64,000 bases of DNA from Alteraurantiacibacter hainanensis. Lineage in GTDB: Bacteria; Pseudomonadota; Alphaproteobacteria; Sphingomonadales; Sphingomonadaceae. The stretch's first letter is position 1. Every line of letters begins with the position of its first letter. A model generated the notes under the pieces. The model was given only the letters and a program-made list of their open reading frames with translations, was not told the DNA's origin and made no database searches. Position numbers and translations under genes: made by a program. The stretch lies in NCBI RefSeq assembly GCF_036321025.1, contig NZ_JAZAPB010000002.1, positions 1,790,201 through 1,854,200 on the forward strand, written 5' to 3'. Of this stretch, positions 1 through 8,666 are shown piece by piece.

Positions 1-598
1 TGGTCATCGTTTCGATCGTCGTGAAGGTCTTAGATGCGACCGCCACGAGGGTCGTGGCAGGATCGCAGGCCTCGAACGCCTCCTCCAGCGCCACGCCGTC
101 CACGTTGGAAACCACGTGAACGTCCACCAGCGGATTGTCGCGGCCCAGCGCATCGACCGCAAGCGCGGGGCCCAGCGCGCTGCCGCCGATGCCGACGTGG
201 ATCAGATGCCTCACTTCGCCCATCGCGCCATCGTGGATGGCGCCGACGAGCAGCTTCATGCGCTCGCGCAGGGCCTCCGCCTCCTCCACGCTGGTCTCCT
301 GCCCCACGCCGCGCAGGGCGGAGTGTTCGGCCGCCCGGTTCTCGGTGTGATTCACCACCTCTCCGGCAAACATGCGCTCGCGCATCTCGTCGAACCGCGC
401 AGCCTCGGCCAGCGCCTCGAAATCGGCCAGCAGTTCGTCGGTAAGGTGGGTCTTGGACCAGTCGAACAGGATCCCGACGTCGCCCAGTTCCAGCCGGGTC
501 GACAATTTGTCCACGCGGCCCGCATCCTCGGCGAAGAGTTCCTTCAGCGTCGGATCGGGATGCAGGGCCAGGGCGTTCCAGGCTTCGTCACGGGTCAT
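1..598 (-). CDS. pgi: Glucose-6-phosphate isomerase, N-terminal part (runs off window)
   Basis: Reading the minus strand from the ATG at 598 gives MTRDEAWNALALHPDPTLKE and continues open to the window edge, so only the first ~199 residues are present. The segment GIGGSALGP (about residues 140-148) is the sugar-phosphate-binding glycine-rich loop of phosphoglucose isomerases, followed by SNVDG and ASKTFTT, which are also typical. The enzyme interconverts glucose-6-phosphate and fructose-6-phosphate in the cytoplasm. It is divergent from lepB. The upstream region holds a conserved 41-bp element at 720-760. The identification rests on these motifs and is firm; the C-terminal half is not visible. 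Confidence 0.93.
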   Translation of the reverse strand, partial: MTRDEAWNALALHPDPTLKELFAEDAGRVDKLSTRLELGDVGILFDWSKTHLTDELLADFEALAEAARFDEMRERMFAGEVVNHTENRAAEHSALRGVGQETSVEEAEALRERMKLLVGAIHDGAMGEVRHLIHVGIGGSALGPALAVDALGRDNPLVDVHVVSNVDGVALEEAFEACDPATTLVAVASKTFTTIETMT

Positions 599-719
599 GG
601 TCACTGGGGCGATTCCTTTCCTACCGAGCGCTGCCTTGGCTAGGCCCTCGCGGCATGAATGGAAACCGCAAATCCGGTTGCTTTTTCAAGCTGTCGAAGG
701 CCCGTTCCTATGAAGCGCG

Positions 720-760
720 CTTTTCGAACCAGGACAGTGTTCCATGTGTTCCACATTAGC
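720..760 (-). repeat. 41-bp conserved upstream element, copy 1 (TGTGGAACACATGGAACAC core)
   Basis: On the minus strand this reads GCTAATGTGGAACACATGGA and on to CGAAAAG. A second copy at 20659-20699 matches 38 of 41 bases. The core has two tandem GGAACA units. This copy lies about 120 bp upstream of pgi (same strand) and about 80 bp upstream of lepB (opposite strand). Its function is unknown; it could be an upstream regulatory site, a leader peptide start (MWNTWNTVL) or a dispersed repeat. Confidence 0.6.
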
Positions 761-838
761 GCAGCGCCGCCCGTCATTCGCCACCGTTTGCAGCGACATG
801 CTTGACGCGGGCACGCTCTGGCAACAAGACCGCCGCCG

Positions 839-1642
839 ATGACAGACAATGTTACTCCGCGCGAAGTGGTCGAGCCCCAAAAGGCCAGGGCCGAGGAAAA
901 GGAAGACTGGAAGAGCTTCGGCTGGTTCCTGGTCAAGCTGGTGGTCGTGGTGCTGCTGTTCCGCACCCTGGTGTTCACCAGCTTCAACATTCCCTCCGAA
1001 AGCATGATGCCCCGCCTGCTGGTGGGCGATTACCTGTTCGCCCAGAAATGGTCCTACGGCTACTCTCGATATTCGCTGCCGTTCGACGTCGACGTGGGCG
1101 ACGGCCGGCTGTTCGCCAGCCTGCCCGAACACGGCGACGTGGCGATCTTCAAGCACCCCATCGACAAGAGCGACTACATCAAGCGCGTGATCGGTCTGCC
1201 GGGAGATACTGTGCAGATGATCGACGGCCAGCTTCACTTGAACGGGCAACCCGTGCCCAAGGAGCGGGTGGAGGATTTCATCCTGCCGCTGGGCCCTGAC
1301 GAGCGTTGCTATTCGGGCCGCTTCGCCATGCAGCAGGAAGGCAACACGCCCGCCTGTCGCTACCCGCAGTACCGCGAGACGCTGCCGAATGGCGTCAGCT
1401 ACAACGTGCTGGACCTGGGCGCGGTGGGCGTGGACGACACCCCGCCGGTAATCGTGCCCGACGATCACGTCTTCATGCTGGGCGACAACCGCGACAATTC
1501 GCAGGACAGCCGCCGTGCATCGGTTTCCGGCGGCTGGGTTGGCCTTGTGCCGACCGAGAACCTGGTTGCCGAGGCCAGCTTCATGTATTGGTCCTGGGGC
1601 AGCGACGGCGTGCGCTGGAGCCGGATGTTCGAAGGCATATGA
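839..1642 (+). CDS. lepB: Signal peptidase I
   Basis: 267 residues. This membrane-bound serine protease removes Sec/Tat signal peptides on the outer face of the cytoplasmic membrane. A short cytoplasmic N-terminus is followed by one hydrophobic segment (about residues 29-42). The catalytic Ser is in PSESMMP (Ser55) and the general-base Lys in KRVIGLPGD (Lys115). The C-terminal signature GDNRDNSQDSR is intact. The stop codon overlaps the rnc start by four bases (ATGA), so lepB-rnc-era are probably co-transcribed, the usual alphaproteobacterial order. An insertion around residues 75-100 (between the Ser and Lys boxes) is common in this group. Confidence 0.96.
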   Translation: MTDNVTPREVVEPQKARAEEKEDWKSFGWFLVKLVVVVLLFRTLVFTSFNIPSESMMPRLLVGDYLFAQKWSYGYSRYSLPFDVDVGDGRLFASLPEHGDVAIFKHPIDKSDYIKRVIGLPGDTVQMIDGQLHLNGQPVPKERVEDFILPLGPDERCYSGRFAMQQEGNTPACRYPQYRETLPNGVSYNVLDLGAVGVDDTPPVIVPDDHVFMLGDNRDNSQDSRRASVSGGWVGLVPTENLVAEASFMYWSWGSDGVRWSRMFEGI

Positions 1643-2310
1643 GCGCGCTCGAACCCGGAACGCGGCAATGGCTGGAAAAGCGCGGCTTCACCGTCCGTAA
1701 CGAAGCGGTCTGGCGCGAGGCGCTGACCCACGGCAGCACCGGCGAATCCAAGGACTACGACCGGCTGGAATTCCTGGGCGATCGCGTTCTGGGACTGACC
1801 ATCGCCGACTGGCTGTACGATCATTCCAACAGCGCGGAAGGCAAGCTGGCCCAGCGTCTCAACGCGCTTGTCAGCAAGCAGACATGCGCCGATCGCGCGC
1901 GGGCACTGGGGACCAGCGACCATGTGCGAATGGGCAAGCAGGCGCGCGAGGACGGTGCGCAGGACAGTGACAACGTTCTGGGCGACATCATGGAATCGCT
2001 GCTGGGGGCCAATTTCCTCGAAGTCGGCTTCGATCCGACGCGCGAGCTCATCCGCGACCTGTGGCAGGACGTGTTCGATGGCGAGACCGGTCGCAGCAAG
2101 CACCCCAAGAGCGCCTTGCAGGAATGGGCGGCGGGCAATCAGCGCCGCCCGCCCGAATACACGGTGACGGATACGTCCGGCCCCGATCACAACCGCCGCT
2201 TCACCGTGCAGGTGAGCGTCCACAAGGTAGGCGCGGTGGAAGCCACCGCCGGCGGCAAGCGCGAGGCCGAGACCGAGGCCGCGCGGCTGTTCATGGAGAA
2301 ATACGGATGA
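1639..2310 (+). CDS. rnc: Ribonuclease III
   Basis: 223 residues from the ATG at 1639, which overlaps the lepB stop; a longer upstream reading in the same frame is only the shadow of lepB. The family is a double-strand-specific endoribonuclease that processes rRNA precursors and structured mRNAs. The signature RLEFLGDRVL contains the catalytic Glu and Asp (the usual Ser after GD is Arg here), and GDIMESLLGA holds the second acidic pair. A dsRNA-binding domain follows, beginning near HPKSALQEW. It overlaps era by four bases. Confidence 0.95.
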   Translation: MSALEPGTRQWLEKRGFTVRNEAVWREALTHGSTGESKDYDRLEFLGDRVLGLTIADWLYDHSNSAEGKLAQRLNALVSKQTCADRARALGTSDHVRMGKQAREDGAQDSDNVLGDIMESLLGANFLEVGFDPTRELIRDLWQDVFDGETGRSKHPKSALQEWAAGNQRRPPEYTVTDTSGPDHNRRFTVQVSVHKVGAVEATAGGKREAETEAARLFMEKYG

Positions 2311-3212
2311 GCCAGGAAGCTCGGGAAAAGTGCGGGGTCGTCGCCGTGATCGGCGCGCCCAACGCAGGCAAGTCCACGCTGGTGAATCAGCTTGTGGGCC
2401 AGAAAGTCGCCATCACCAGCGCCAAGGCGCAGACCACCCGCGCCCGCCTGCTGGGCATTGCCCTGCACGGGCCGACGCAGATGATCCTGGTCGATACGCC
2501 CGGCATCTTCGAGCCCAGGCGCCGCCTCGACCGCGCGATGGTGAGCGCGGCGTGGGAAGGCGCGGTGGAAGCCGATGCCGTCCTTCTCGTGGTCGATCCC
2601 GTGAAGCAGCGACGCCACGAGCTGATGCCGCTGGTGGAGCAGCTTAAGGACCGCAAGGAGCGCCGGATCCTCGTCCTCAACAAGGTCGACGTCTCGAAGA
2701 AGGAGCCGTTGCTGGAACTGGCCCAGGAACTGTCGCAACTGGCCGATTTCAGCGAGGTGTTCTTCATCTCGGCCCTCACCGGCGACGGCGTGCCCGAACT
2801 GAAGGATGCACTGGCGGGAATGATGCCCGAAGGTCCGTGGCATTACCCGGAAGACCAGGTTTCCGATGCGTCGGAACGCCTGTTGGCCGCCGAAGTGACG
2901 CGCGAACAGCTCTATCAGCAGCTGCACGAGGAACTGCCCTACGACGCCGCCGTGCGGCCGGAAAGCTATACCCAGCGCCCCGACGGGAGCGTGGAAGTGC
3001 GCCAGCAGATCGTGATCGCCCGGGACAGCCAGAAGCCCATCGTGCTCGGCAAGCAGGGCAGCCGCATCAAGGCCATCGGCGAGGCCGCCCGCAAGGAGCT
3101 GTCAGATATGCTGGGCGTGAAGGTCCACCTCTTCCTGCATGTGAAGGTGGACGAGAAATGGGCCGAAAACCGCGAGATCTACGAGGAAATCGGACTCGAC
3201 TGGGTGAAGTGA
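2307..3212 (+). CDS. era: GTPase Era
   Basis: 301 residues from the ATG at 2307, inside the rnc stop. Era binds the 3' end of 16S rRNA and acts in 30S subunit maturation. The GTPase motifs are all present: G1 GAPNAGKS (16-23), DTPG (62-65), NKVD (124-127) and an SAL motif. A C-terminal KH RNA-binding domain contains GKQGSRIKAIGEAAR. Length and domain order are normal. Third gene of the lepB-rnc-era unit. Confidence 0.96.
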   Translation: MSQEAREKCGVVAVIGAPNAGKSTLVNQLVGQKVAITSAKAQTTRARLLGIALHGPTQMILVDTPGIFEPRRRLDRAMVSAAWEGAVEADAVLLVVDPVKQRRHELMPLVEQLKDRKERRILVLNKVDVSKKEPLLELAQELSQLADFSEVFFISALTGDGVPELKDALAGMMPEGPWHYPEDQVSDASERLLAAEVTREQLYQQLHEELPYDAAVRPESYTQRPDGSVEVRQQIVIARDSQKPIVLGKQGSRIKAIGEAARKELSDMLGVKVHLFLHVKVDEKWAENREIYEEIGLDWVK

Positions 3213-3215
3213 TGG

Positions 3216-4631
3216 CTAGGCGTTCGCCGGATTGCCCCGCTGCGAGAACCGCACCATGCTGCACGCAGCCGCCACCACGGCCAGCGCGCAGCTGACATAG
3301 AGCGGGGTCGGGCCGAGGCCCAGGCCGCTAGCCAGCACGATGCCGACGACGACCGCGGCCATGGTCTGGCCGAACAGGCGCGAGGTGGAAAGCAGGCCGC
3401 CCGCAGCCGCTGCCCGGTCCCTCGGCGCGCGGCCGATCAGCAGGCGCGAATTGGGACTGAAGAACAGGCCGAAGCCCAGCGCCGTCAGGCTCAGGCGCCA
3501 GGCAATGCCCCACTCGCCCGGTTGATCGGGCATGGTGGCGAGCATCAGGAGGCCGACCACGGCAATTGTCATGCCCGTCACCCCCAGCTTGGTCGCGGCG
3601 ATCCTGTCGGATGCCCAGCCCGCCAGCGGAGAAACCACCAGCATGGTCAGCGGAAACGGCAGCAGCAGCAGCCCCACAGTCTGCGGATCGTACCCCATGC
3701 CGATCTCCAGCCGGAAAGGCAGCGCCAGCATAAGCGCGCCCGCCGAAATGAAGCTGGCGAAATTGGCCAGCGCCGACAGACCGAGCACCGGCTTGGCCAG
3801 CAGGTCGACCGGGAAGACCGGTGCCTCGCGGCGGCGTTCGCGCCGCACCAGGATAACCAGGGCAACGACGCCCAGGGCGAAAGCGGCAACGCCCCAAGCA
3901 AGCGCATCGTGCGTGCCCAGCTGGATGCCGCCTACCAGCAGCAGCATGGTGAGAGCGCTCAGTACGCCGCTCCGCCACTTCGACGGCTGGTCGCGCGGCT
4001 CGGGATCCGGAAGGAAGCGGCCCAGAAGGAGGGATATGATCGCCAGCGGCGCGGCGGCCACGAACACAAGTTGCCAGGACAGGTTACCCACGATGTACCC
4101 GCCCAGCGTAGGAGCAATCGCGGCGGAACTGGCGACGATGACGCTGTTCAGCCCCAGCCCGGCGCCAAGTTGCCGCGCCGGATATATCTGTCGCAACATA
4201 GCCGCGGAAACGCTCAGCGCCATGCCGGCTCCGATTGCCTGCAGCGAGCGAAGGGCGAGCAGGACTACGAAGCTGTCTGCCCAGAAACAGGCCGCGGAAG
4301 CGACCATGAACAGCCCCTGCCCCGCCTGGTACAGGCGCCGGTGTCCCAGCCGATCGCCCAGCGAGGAGAAAGGCAGCAAGAGCATCACCAGCACCAGCTG
4401 GTAGACAGTGACCACATTGGTCACCGCGGCCTCGCTGACGTCAAGGTCCCGCGCGATGGTCGGCAGGGCAACGTTGGCGATGGAACCGTCGATCACCAGC
4501 AGGGCCGTGCCGAAGCAGATCGCGACGATAGCCAGCCAGCGGCGCGGCTTCGGCAGGCCGGGATGATCGTCACCCTGCCGGGCCGAGTGCGGCGCGTGAT
4601 GGATATGCCCCTGCTCGTTCATCGCAACCAT
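3216..4631 (-). CDS. MFS drug/efflux transporter, DHA2 (EmrB/QacA) type
   Basis: 471 residues, strongly hydrophobic with roughly 14 membrane segments, as in the DHA2 drug:H+ antiporter family. The sequence DGSIANVALPTIARDL near residue 48 is the characteristic TM1 motif, and GDRLGHRRLYQ matches the MFS loop 2-3 motif A. It lies tail to tail with era (3 bp apart), so it is a separate unit. The substrate cannot be deduced. ATG at 4631 is used; Met4 is an alternative. Confidence 0.88.
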   Translation of the reverse strand: MVAMNEQGHIHHAPHSARQGDDHPGLPKPRRWLAIVAICFGTALLVIDGSIANVALPTIARDLDVSEAAVTNVVTVYQLVLVMLLLPFSSLGDRLGHRRLYQAGQGLFMVASAACFWADSFVVLLALRSLQAIGAGMALSVSAAMLRQIYPARQLGAGLGLNSVIVASSAAIAPTLGGYIVGNLSWQLVFVAAAPLAIISLLLGRFLPDPEPRDQPSKWRSGVLSALTMLLLVGGIQLGTHDALAWGVAAFALGVVALVILVRRERRREAPVFPVDLLAKPVLGLSALANFASFISAGALMLALPFRLEIGMGYDPQTVGLLLLPFPLTMLVVSPLAGWASDRIAATKLGVTGMTIAVVGLLMLATMPDQPGEWGIAWRLSLTALGFGLFFSPNSRLLIGRAPRDRAAAAGGLLSTSRLFGQTMAAVVVGIVLASGLGLGPTPLYVSCALAVVAAACSMVRFSQRGNPANA

Positions 4632-4710
4632 GTGCGCCCGCCCTTGCGGTTTCGCAAGTGCAGCATGGATTACGGAGCGGAATGTTGGAGGACTTGGCGG
4701 TCCGGGCCTG

Positions 4711-5316
4711 TCAGGCGACGCCCAGCTTCTCCAGCTTCGCGGTCAGCGCCTCTTCGGTGAACGGCTTGACGATATAGTCGTCCGCGCCTGCTGATATGCC
4801 CGCGTGAATGTCCTGCGCCTCGCCCTTGCTGGTGCAGAAGACGACGATGGGAGCCTTGTCGGCGGGCATGGACCGCAGGGTCATGACGAAATCGATCCCG
4901 GTCATTACCGGCATGTTCCAGTCGGTAATGACCAGAGCCGGCATCTGCTTGTTGCAACGGGCCAGCGCTTCCTCGCCGTTTTCCGCTTCCACGGCCTGAT
5001 AGCCGAGCTCCGTCACGATCTTGCTGGCGAGCTTGCGAACTACGCGGCTGTCATCAACGATCAGGCACATCTTTCCCTTGGCCGGTACCGCGGCAACGGG
5101 AGGCCGCGCGGCCTTGGCGGCCTGGATGATGGCGTCCGTTTCGGAGCCCGAGGTCTCGTCGACAGGCTGCGGTGTTCCGGCCTCTTCGACCTCTGCGATT
5201 TCCTCGGCGGGATCCTCCGCCAGGTCCATCACCTTGCTGGATGCCTGGCGCGTTTCCGCAAGACGTTCGGCAAGCGTCTTGCCGTCGCCCTTCCGGACAT
5301 TCACGCCGGCCCGCAT
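4711..5316 (-). CDS. Response regulator receiver protein with N-terminal extension
   Basis: 201 residues from the ATG at 5316, preceded by AAGAGAA. Residues ~1-80 are a charged, probably disordered extension; residues ~82-201 form a CheY-like receiver. The phospho-acceptor is Asp132 in VITDWNMPVMTG, the acidic pair is in IVDDS, Thr162 is in VVFCTSK and the conserved Lys184 is in VKPF. There is no DNA-binding output domain, so it probably acts by protein-protein contact. No histidine kinase is adjacent. An in-frame reading upstream overlaps the next gene and is not needed. Confidence 0.85.
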   Translation of the reverse strand: MRAGVNVRKGDGKTLAERLAETRQASSKVMDLAEDPAEEIAEVEEAGTPQPVDETSGSETDAIIQAAKAARPPVAAVPAKGKMCLIVDDSRVVRKLASKIVTELGYQAVEAENGEEALARCNKQMPALVITDWNMPVMTGIDFVMTLRSMPADKAPIVVFCTSKGEAQDIHAGISAGADDYIVKPFTEEALTAKLEKLGVA

Positions 5317-5366
5317 GCCGGTGGTTCTCTTGATAAGGTGTTGGATGGCCTGACCTCCCGCTGGAC

Positions 5367-5663
5367 TTAATAGCCGCCCGAAGCCTTGAGCGCGGGCGCT
5401 GCGGCAGCGGTCGCCCGGACATGGACATAGGGGACCCACACATCGCCGAACTCGGCCTTCTGGTACCACACGTCGAGCACGTCGAAACTTTCCCACAGGC
5501 CGTCGGCATCCTGCAGGCGCACTCCTTCCCCAATTCGGGGAACCGATGCGAAGCGCAGCTTGCGCTGCGTCTGGTCTGTCTCGTTCTGGATTTCTATCTC
5601 GATCACGTGGCAGGTCCCTGATTGCGAGACCTGCCTAGTCAGGAAGAGTTGATTATTTACCAA
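5367..5663 (-). CDS. Conserved small hypothetical protein
   Basis: 98 residues, no membrane segment or signal peptide. It has a beta-rich look, with WESFDVLDVWYQKAEFGDVW in the middle and an Ala-rich C-terminus. I do not recognise a named family. It lies 50 bp upstream of the response regulator on the same strand, so they may be co-expressed. The consistent codon usage and the lack of a better overlapping frame support a real gene. Confidence 0.6.
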   Translation of the reverse strand: MVNNQLFLTRQVSQSGTCHVIEIEIQNETDQTQRKLRFASVPRIGEGVRLQDADGLWESFDVLDVWYQKAEFGDVWVPYVHVRATAAAAPALKASGGY

Positions 5664-5691
5664 CGCACCCCCGACCCGTGATCGAAAGCAC

Positions 5692-8229
5692 TCAACCCTT
5701 GGCTGCCGCCTTCTTCTTCGCCGGCGCTTTCTTCTTTTTCGCCGGTGCCTTGCGCTTCTTCTTCGCCGGCGTCTTCGCGGCTTTCTCCGAGATCAGCGTA
5801 AGCGCATCCTCAAGCGACAGATCGTCCTTGTCCTTGTCCTTCGGGATGGTGGCGTTGACGGTACCATCGGTGACGTAGGGGCCATAGCGACCCTCCATCA
5901 GCTTCACCTCGTCGCCCGCCTCGGTCTTGCCGAGAACCTTCAGCGGCTCCCGGCTGCCGCGACCGCCGCCTTTGCGATTGGCGGATTGCGCCAGCAGGTC
6001 GACCGCGCGGTTCATGCCGATCTCGAATATCTCGCGGGTGTTCTGAAGCTTGCCGTAGGTGCCTTCGTGACGCACCGCGGGCCCGTAGCGCCAAAGCCCG
6101 GCCTCGATATCCTTTCCGGTATCGGGGTGCTGACCGACGACCCGAGGAAGTGCGAGCAGCTTCAGCGCCCATTCCAGGTCGAAATCGTCGATATCCTTGG
6201 GGATCGATGCGCGCTTGATGTCCTTGCCCTCGCCCATCTGGACGTAGGGACCGAAACGGCCTGTCTTGCGCTCCACCTGCTGGCCGGTCTCCGGGTCCTC
6301 GCCCATCACGCCGTCGTTGGATCCATCCTCGCCGCCGGGCTGGCCGAACTTCCGGCGGAACGTGCATTCCGGGTAGTTCACGCAGCCGATGAAGGCGCCG
6401 TAGCGGCCACCGCGCAGGTGCAGCTCGCCGCCCTCGCGGCCCTCTTCCGCGCACAGCGGGCACCAGCGCGGCTTGTGGCCATCCTCGCGTTCGGGGAAGA
6501 GGAAATCCTCCAGGAAGGTATCCAGCACCTCCGTAACTTCCGAGGGCTGGCGCTCCATCACCTCGTCGCTCTTCGGCTTGAAGTCGCGCCAGAAGTTTTC
6601 CAGCAGCACCTTGTACTCGAACCGCCCGCCGGAGACCTCGTCCAGCTCGTCTTCCATCTCCGCGGTGAAATCGTAGGCGACGTAGCGAGGGAAGAAGCGC
6701 TCCAGAAATGCCGTGAGCAGCCGACCGGAGTCCTCGGCGAAGAAGCGGTTCTTCTCCATCCGTACATAGTCGCGATCACGCAGTGTCTGGATCGTGGAGG
6801 CGTAGGTGGACGGGCGTCCGATGCCCAGTTCCTCCAGCCGCTTCACAAGGCTGGCTTCGGAGAAGCGCGGCGGCGGCTGGGTGAAGTGCTGGGTTGCCTC
6901 CACCGCCTTCTTTGCCGGGGAATCGCCCTTGCGCATCACCGGCAGCAGGTTGTCGTCGTCCTCCTCCGATTTCTCGTCGAAGCTTTCGGAATATACCGCC
7001 AGGAAGCCGGGGAACTTCACCACCTGCCCCGTGGCGCGCAGCTCGTGCTTGCCGGTGGGATCACGCATGGTGACGGTGGTGCGTTCCAGCTGCGCGGTGG
7101 CCATCTGGCTGGCCATCGCGCGCTTGAAGATCAGGTCGTAGAGCTTGGCATCGTCGCCCGATCCGGCGCGATCGCGGCTGAAATTGGTGGGCCGGATCGC
7201 TTCGTGCGCTTCCTGCGCGTTCTTCGCCTTGGTGGAATAGAAGCGCGGCTTTTCGGGGCGGTAGTCCTCGGAGAAGCGTTCCGCGATGGCATCGCGCGCG
7301 GCCATGATGGCGCTCATGTCCATCTGCACGCCATCGGTACGCATGTAGGTAATCGCGCCCGCCTCGTACAATGTCTGCGCACAGCGCATCGTGTGGCTTG
7401 CGGAGAAGCCCAGCTTGCGTGCCGCTTCCTGCTGCAGGGTCGACGTGGTGAACGGCGGCGCGGGGTTGCGCTTTACCGGCTTGGTCTCGACGTCCTCGAC
7501 CTTGAAGGCGCCCTGCTCCACCGCCGCCTTCGCGGCCTCTGCCGTGCCCTTGTCGCCGATCGAAAGCCGTTCCAGCTTCTTGCCGTCGAAGCGCACCAGG
7601 CGGGCATCGAAACCGGTCCCGTCCTGCTCCATCTTCGCGATGACGGACCAGTACTCGTCGGGTTTGAAGACCTCGATCTCGCGCTCGCGCTCGCAGATCA
7701 GGCGCAGCGCCACCGACTGCACGCGACCCGCAGACTTTGCGCCGGGCAGCTTGCGCCACAGCACCGGGGAGAGGGTGAAACCGAAGAGGTAATCCAGCGC
7801 GCGGCGTCCGAGGTAGGCATCGATCAGGTGCTGATCGAGTTCGCGCGGGTTCTTCATCGCCTCGGTCACGGCGGACTTGGTGATGGCGTTGAACGTCACG
7901 CGGCTGACCTCGGCGGGCAATGCCTTGCGCTTCTTCAGCAGGTCCATCACGTGCCAGCTGATCGCCTCGCCCTCGCGATCGGGGTCGGTAGCCAGGATCA
8001 GGCGGTCGGCATTCTTGGCCGCATCGGCAATGGCCTTCACCTGGTTGCGATTGCGCTGGTCGGAATACACCTCCCAGTCCATCGCGAAGCCTTCCTCGGG
8101 CCGGACGGAGCCGTCCTTGGGCGGCAGGTCGCGGACGTGGCCGTACGAGGCGAGAACCTTGTAGTCCCCGCCCAGATATTTCTCGATGGTCTTCGCCTTG
8201 GCAGGCGATTCTACGATGACAAGCTGCAT
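5692..8229 (-). CDS. topA: DNA topoisomerase I
   Basis: 845 residues from the ATG at 8229 (MQLVIVESPAKAKTIEKYLG, the usual family start); a TTG five codons upstream is less likely. Type IA topoisomerase relaxing negative supercoils. The Toprim domain has VESPAKA and DPDREGEAI. The active-site Tyr is Tyr295 in AITYMRTDG. One C-terminal zinc ribbon is visible (CPLC...CVNYPEC). The end carries a Lys/Ala/Pro-rich tail (about 22 residues) resembling histone-like tails and typical of alphaproteobacterial TopA. It is the last gene of a plsY-dprA-orf-topA run. Confidence 0.97.
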   Translation of the reverse strand: MQLVIVESPAKAKTIEKYLGGDYKVLASYGHVRDLPPKDGSVRPEEGFAMDWEVYSDQRNRNQVKAIADAAKNADRLILATDPDREGEAISWHVMDLLKKRKALPAEVSRVTFNAITKSAVTEAMKNPRELDQHLIDAYLGRRALDYLFGFTLSPVLWRKLPGAKSAGRVQSVALRLICEREREIEVFKPDEYWSVIAKMEQDGTGFDARLVRFDGKKLERLSIGDKGTAEAAKAAVEQGAFKVEDVETKPVKRNPAPPFTTSTLQQEAARKLGFSASHTMRCAQTLYEAGAITYMRTDGVQMDMSAIMAARDAIAERFSEDYRPEKPRFYSTKAKNAQEAHEAIRPTNFSRDRAGSGDDAKLYDLIFKRAMASQMATAQLERTTVTMRDPTGKHELRATGQVVKFPGFLAVYSESFDEKSEEDDDNLLPVMRKGDSPAKKAVEATQHFTQPPPRFSEASLVKRLEELGIGRPSTYASTIQTLRDRDYVRMEKNRFFAEDSGRLLTAFLERFFPRYVAYDFTAEMEDELDEVSGGRFEYKVLLENFWRDFKPKSDEVMERQPSEVTEVLDTFLEDFLFPEREDGHKPRWCPLCAEEGREGGELHLRGGRYGAFIGCVNYPECTFRRKFGQPGGEDGSNDGVMGEDPETGQQVERKTGRFGPYVQMGEGKDIKRASIPKDIDDFDLEWALKLLALPRVVGQHPDTGKDIEAGLWRYGPAVRHEGTYGKLQNTREIFEIGMNRAVDLLAQSANRKGGGRGSREPLKVLGKTEAGDEVKLMEGRYGPYVTDGTVNATIPKDKDKDDLSLEDALTLISEKAAKTPAKKKRKAPAKKKKAPAKKKAAAKG

Positions 8230-8294
8230 TGTGATCCCGGGCAATCCTTACGTGTGTACGTACGCGCGAGGGTGGTGGCGGTTGCCGAGATTCG

Positions 8295-8666
8295 TCAAGC
8301 CACCTTTCGCACCTTCAGCCACGCCGCGACGAACAGTGCGGCAAACAGCAGGTCCACCGCGCCGCCCAGCGCCATGTCGTTCGCGGCCTGCCCTTGCGAC
8401 CAGAAGGCCAGCGCAGGAATGCCGAAGCTGATCTTCTCGAAGACCGTCAGCGGCAAGAACGCGGCATAGCGGATCGGATCGCGCGCGATGACAAGGAACA
8501 CGCCCTGGAATACCAGCGCGATCCCCGCGAAAGCGAAATACAGCAGCCGATGCGGGTCGGGCGCGTCGGTAAGGTAAAGCGCGGGCACGGCGAGGAATCC
8601 GTAGATCGCGGCGATGATGTAGATGCGCCGGGCGAACTTCGCGGCGGCTTGGGTCGTGTCAGGCAA
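8295..8666 (-). CDS. Small integral membrane protein, unknown function
   Basis: 123 residues with four predicted membrane helices (around residues 14-31, 41-61, 67-87 and 101-117). Its ATG at 8666 overlaps the dprA stop by eight bases and topA starts 65 bp downstream, so it is part of the same transcription unit. I recognise no catalytic motif. It resembles small four-helix DUF-type membrane proteins common in sphingomonads, but I cannot name the family with certainty. Confidence 0.75.
   Translation of the reverse strand: MPDTTQAAAKFARRIYIIAAIYGFLAVPALYLTDAPDPHRLLYFAFAGIALVFQGVFLVIARDPIRYAAFLPLTVFEKISFGIPALAFWSQGQAANDMALGGAVDLLFAALFVAAWLKVRKVA

Noticed and set aside
640..1005. 121-residue frame containing MWNTWNT opposite lepB
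   Set aside because: Most of it is the complement of lepB. Only the 41-bp upstream element within it is conserved, so it is treated as a site rather than a gene.
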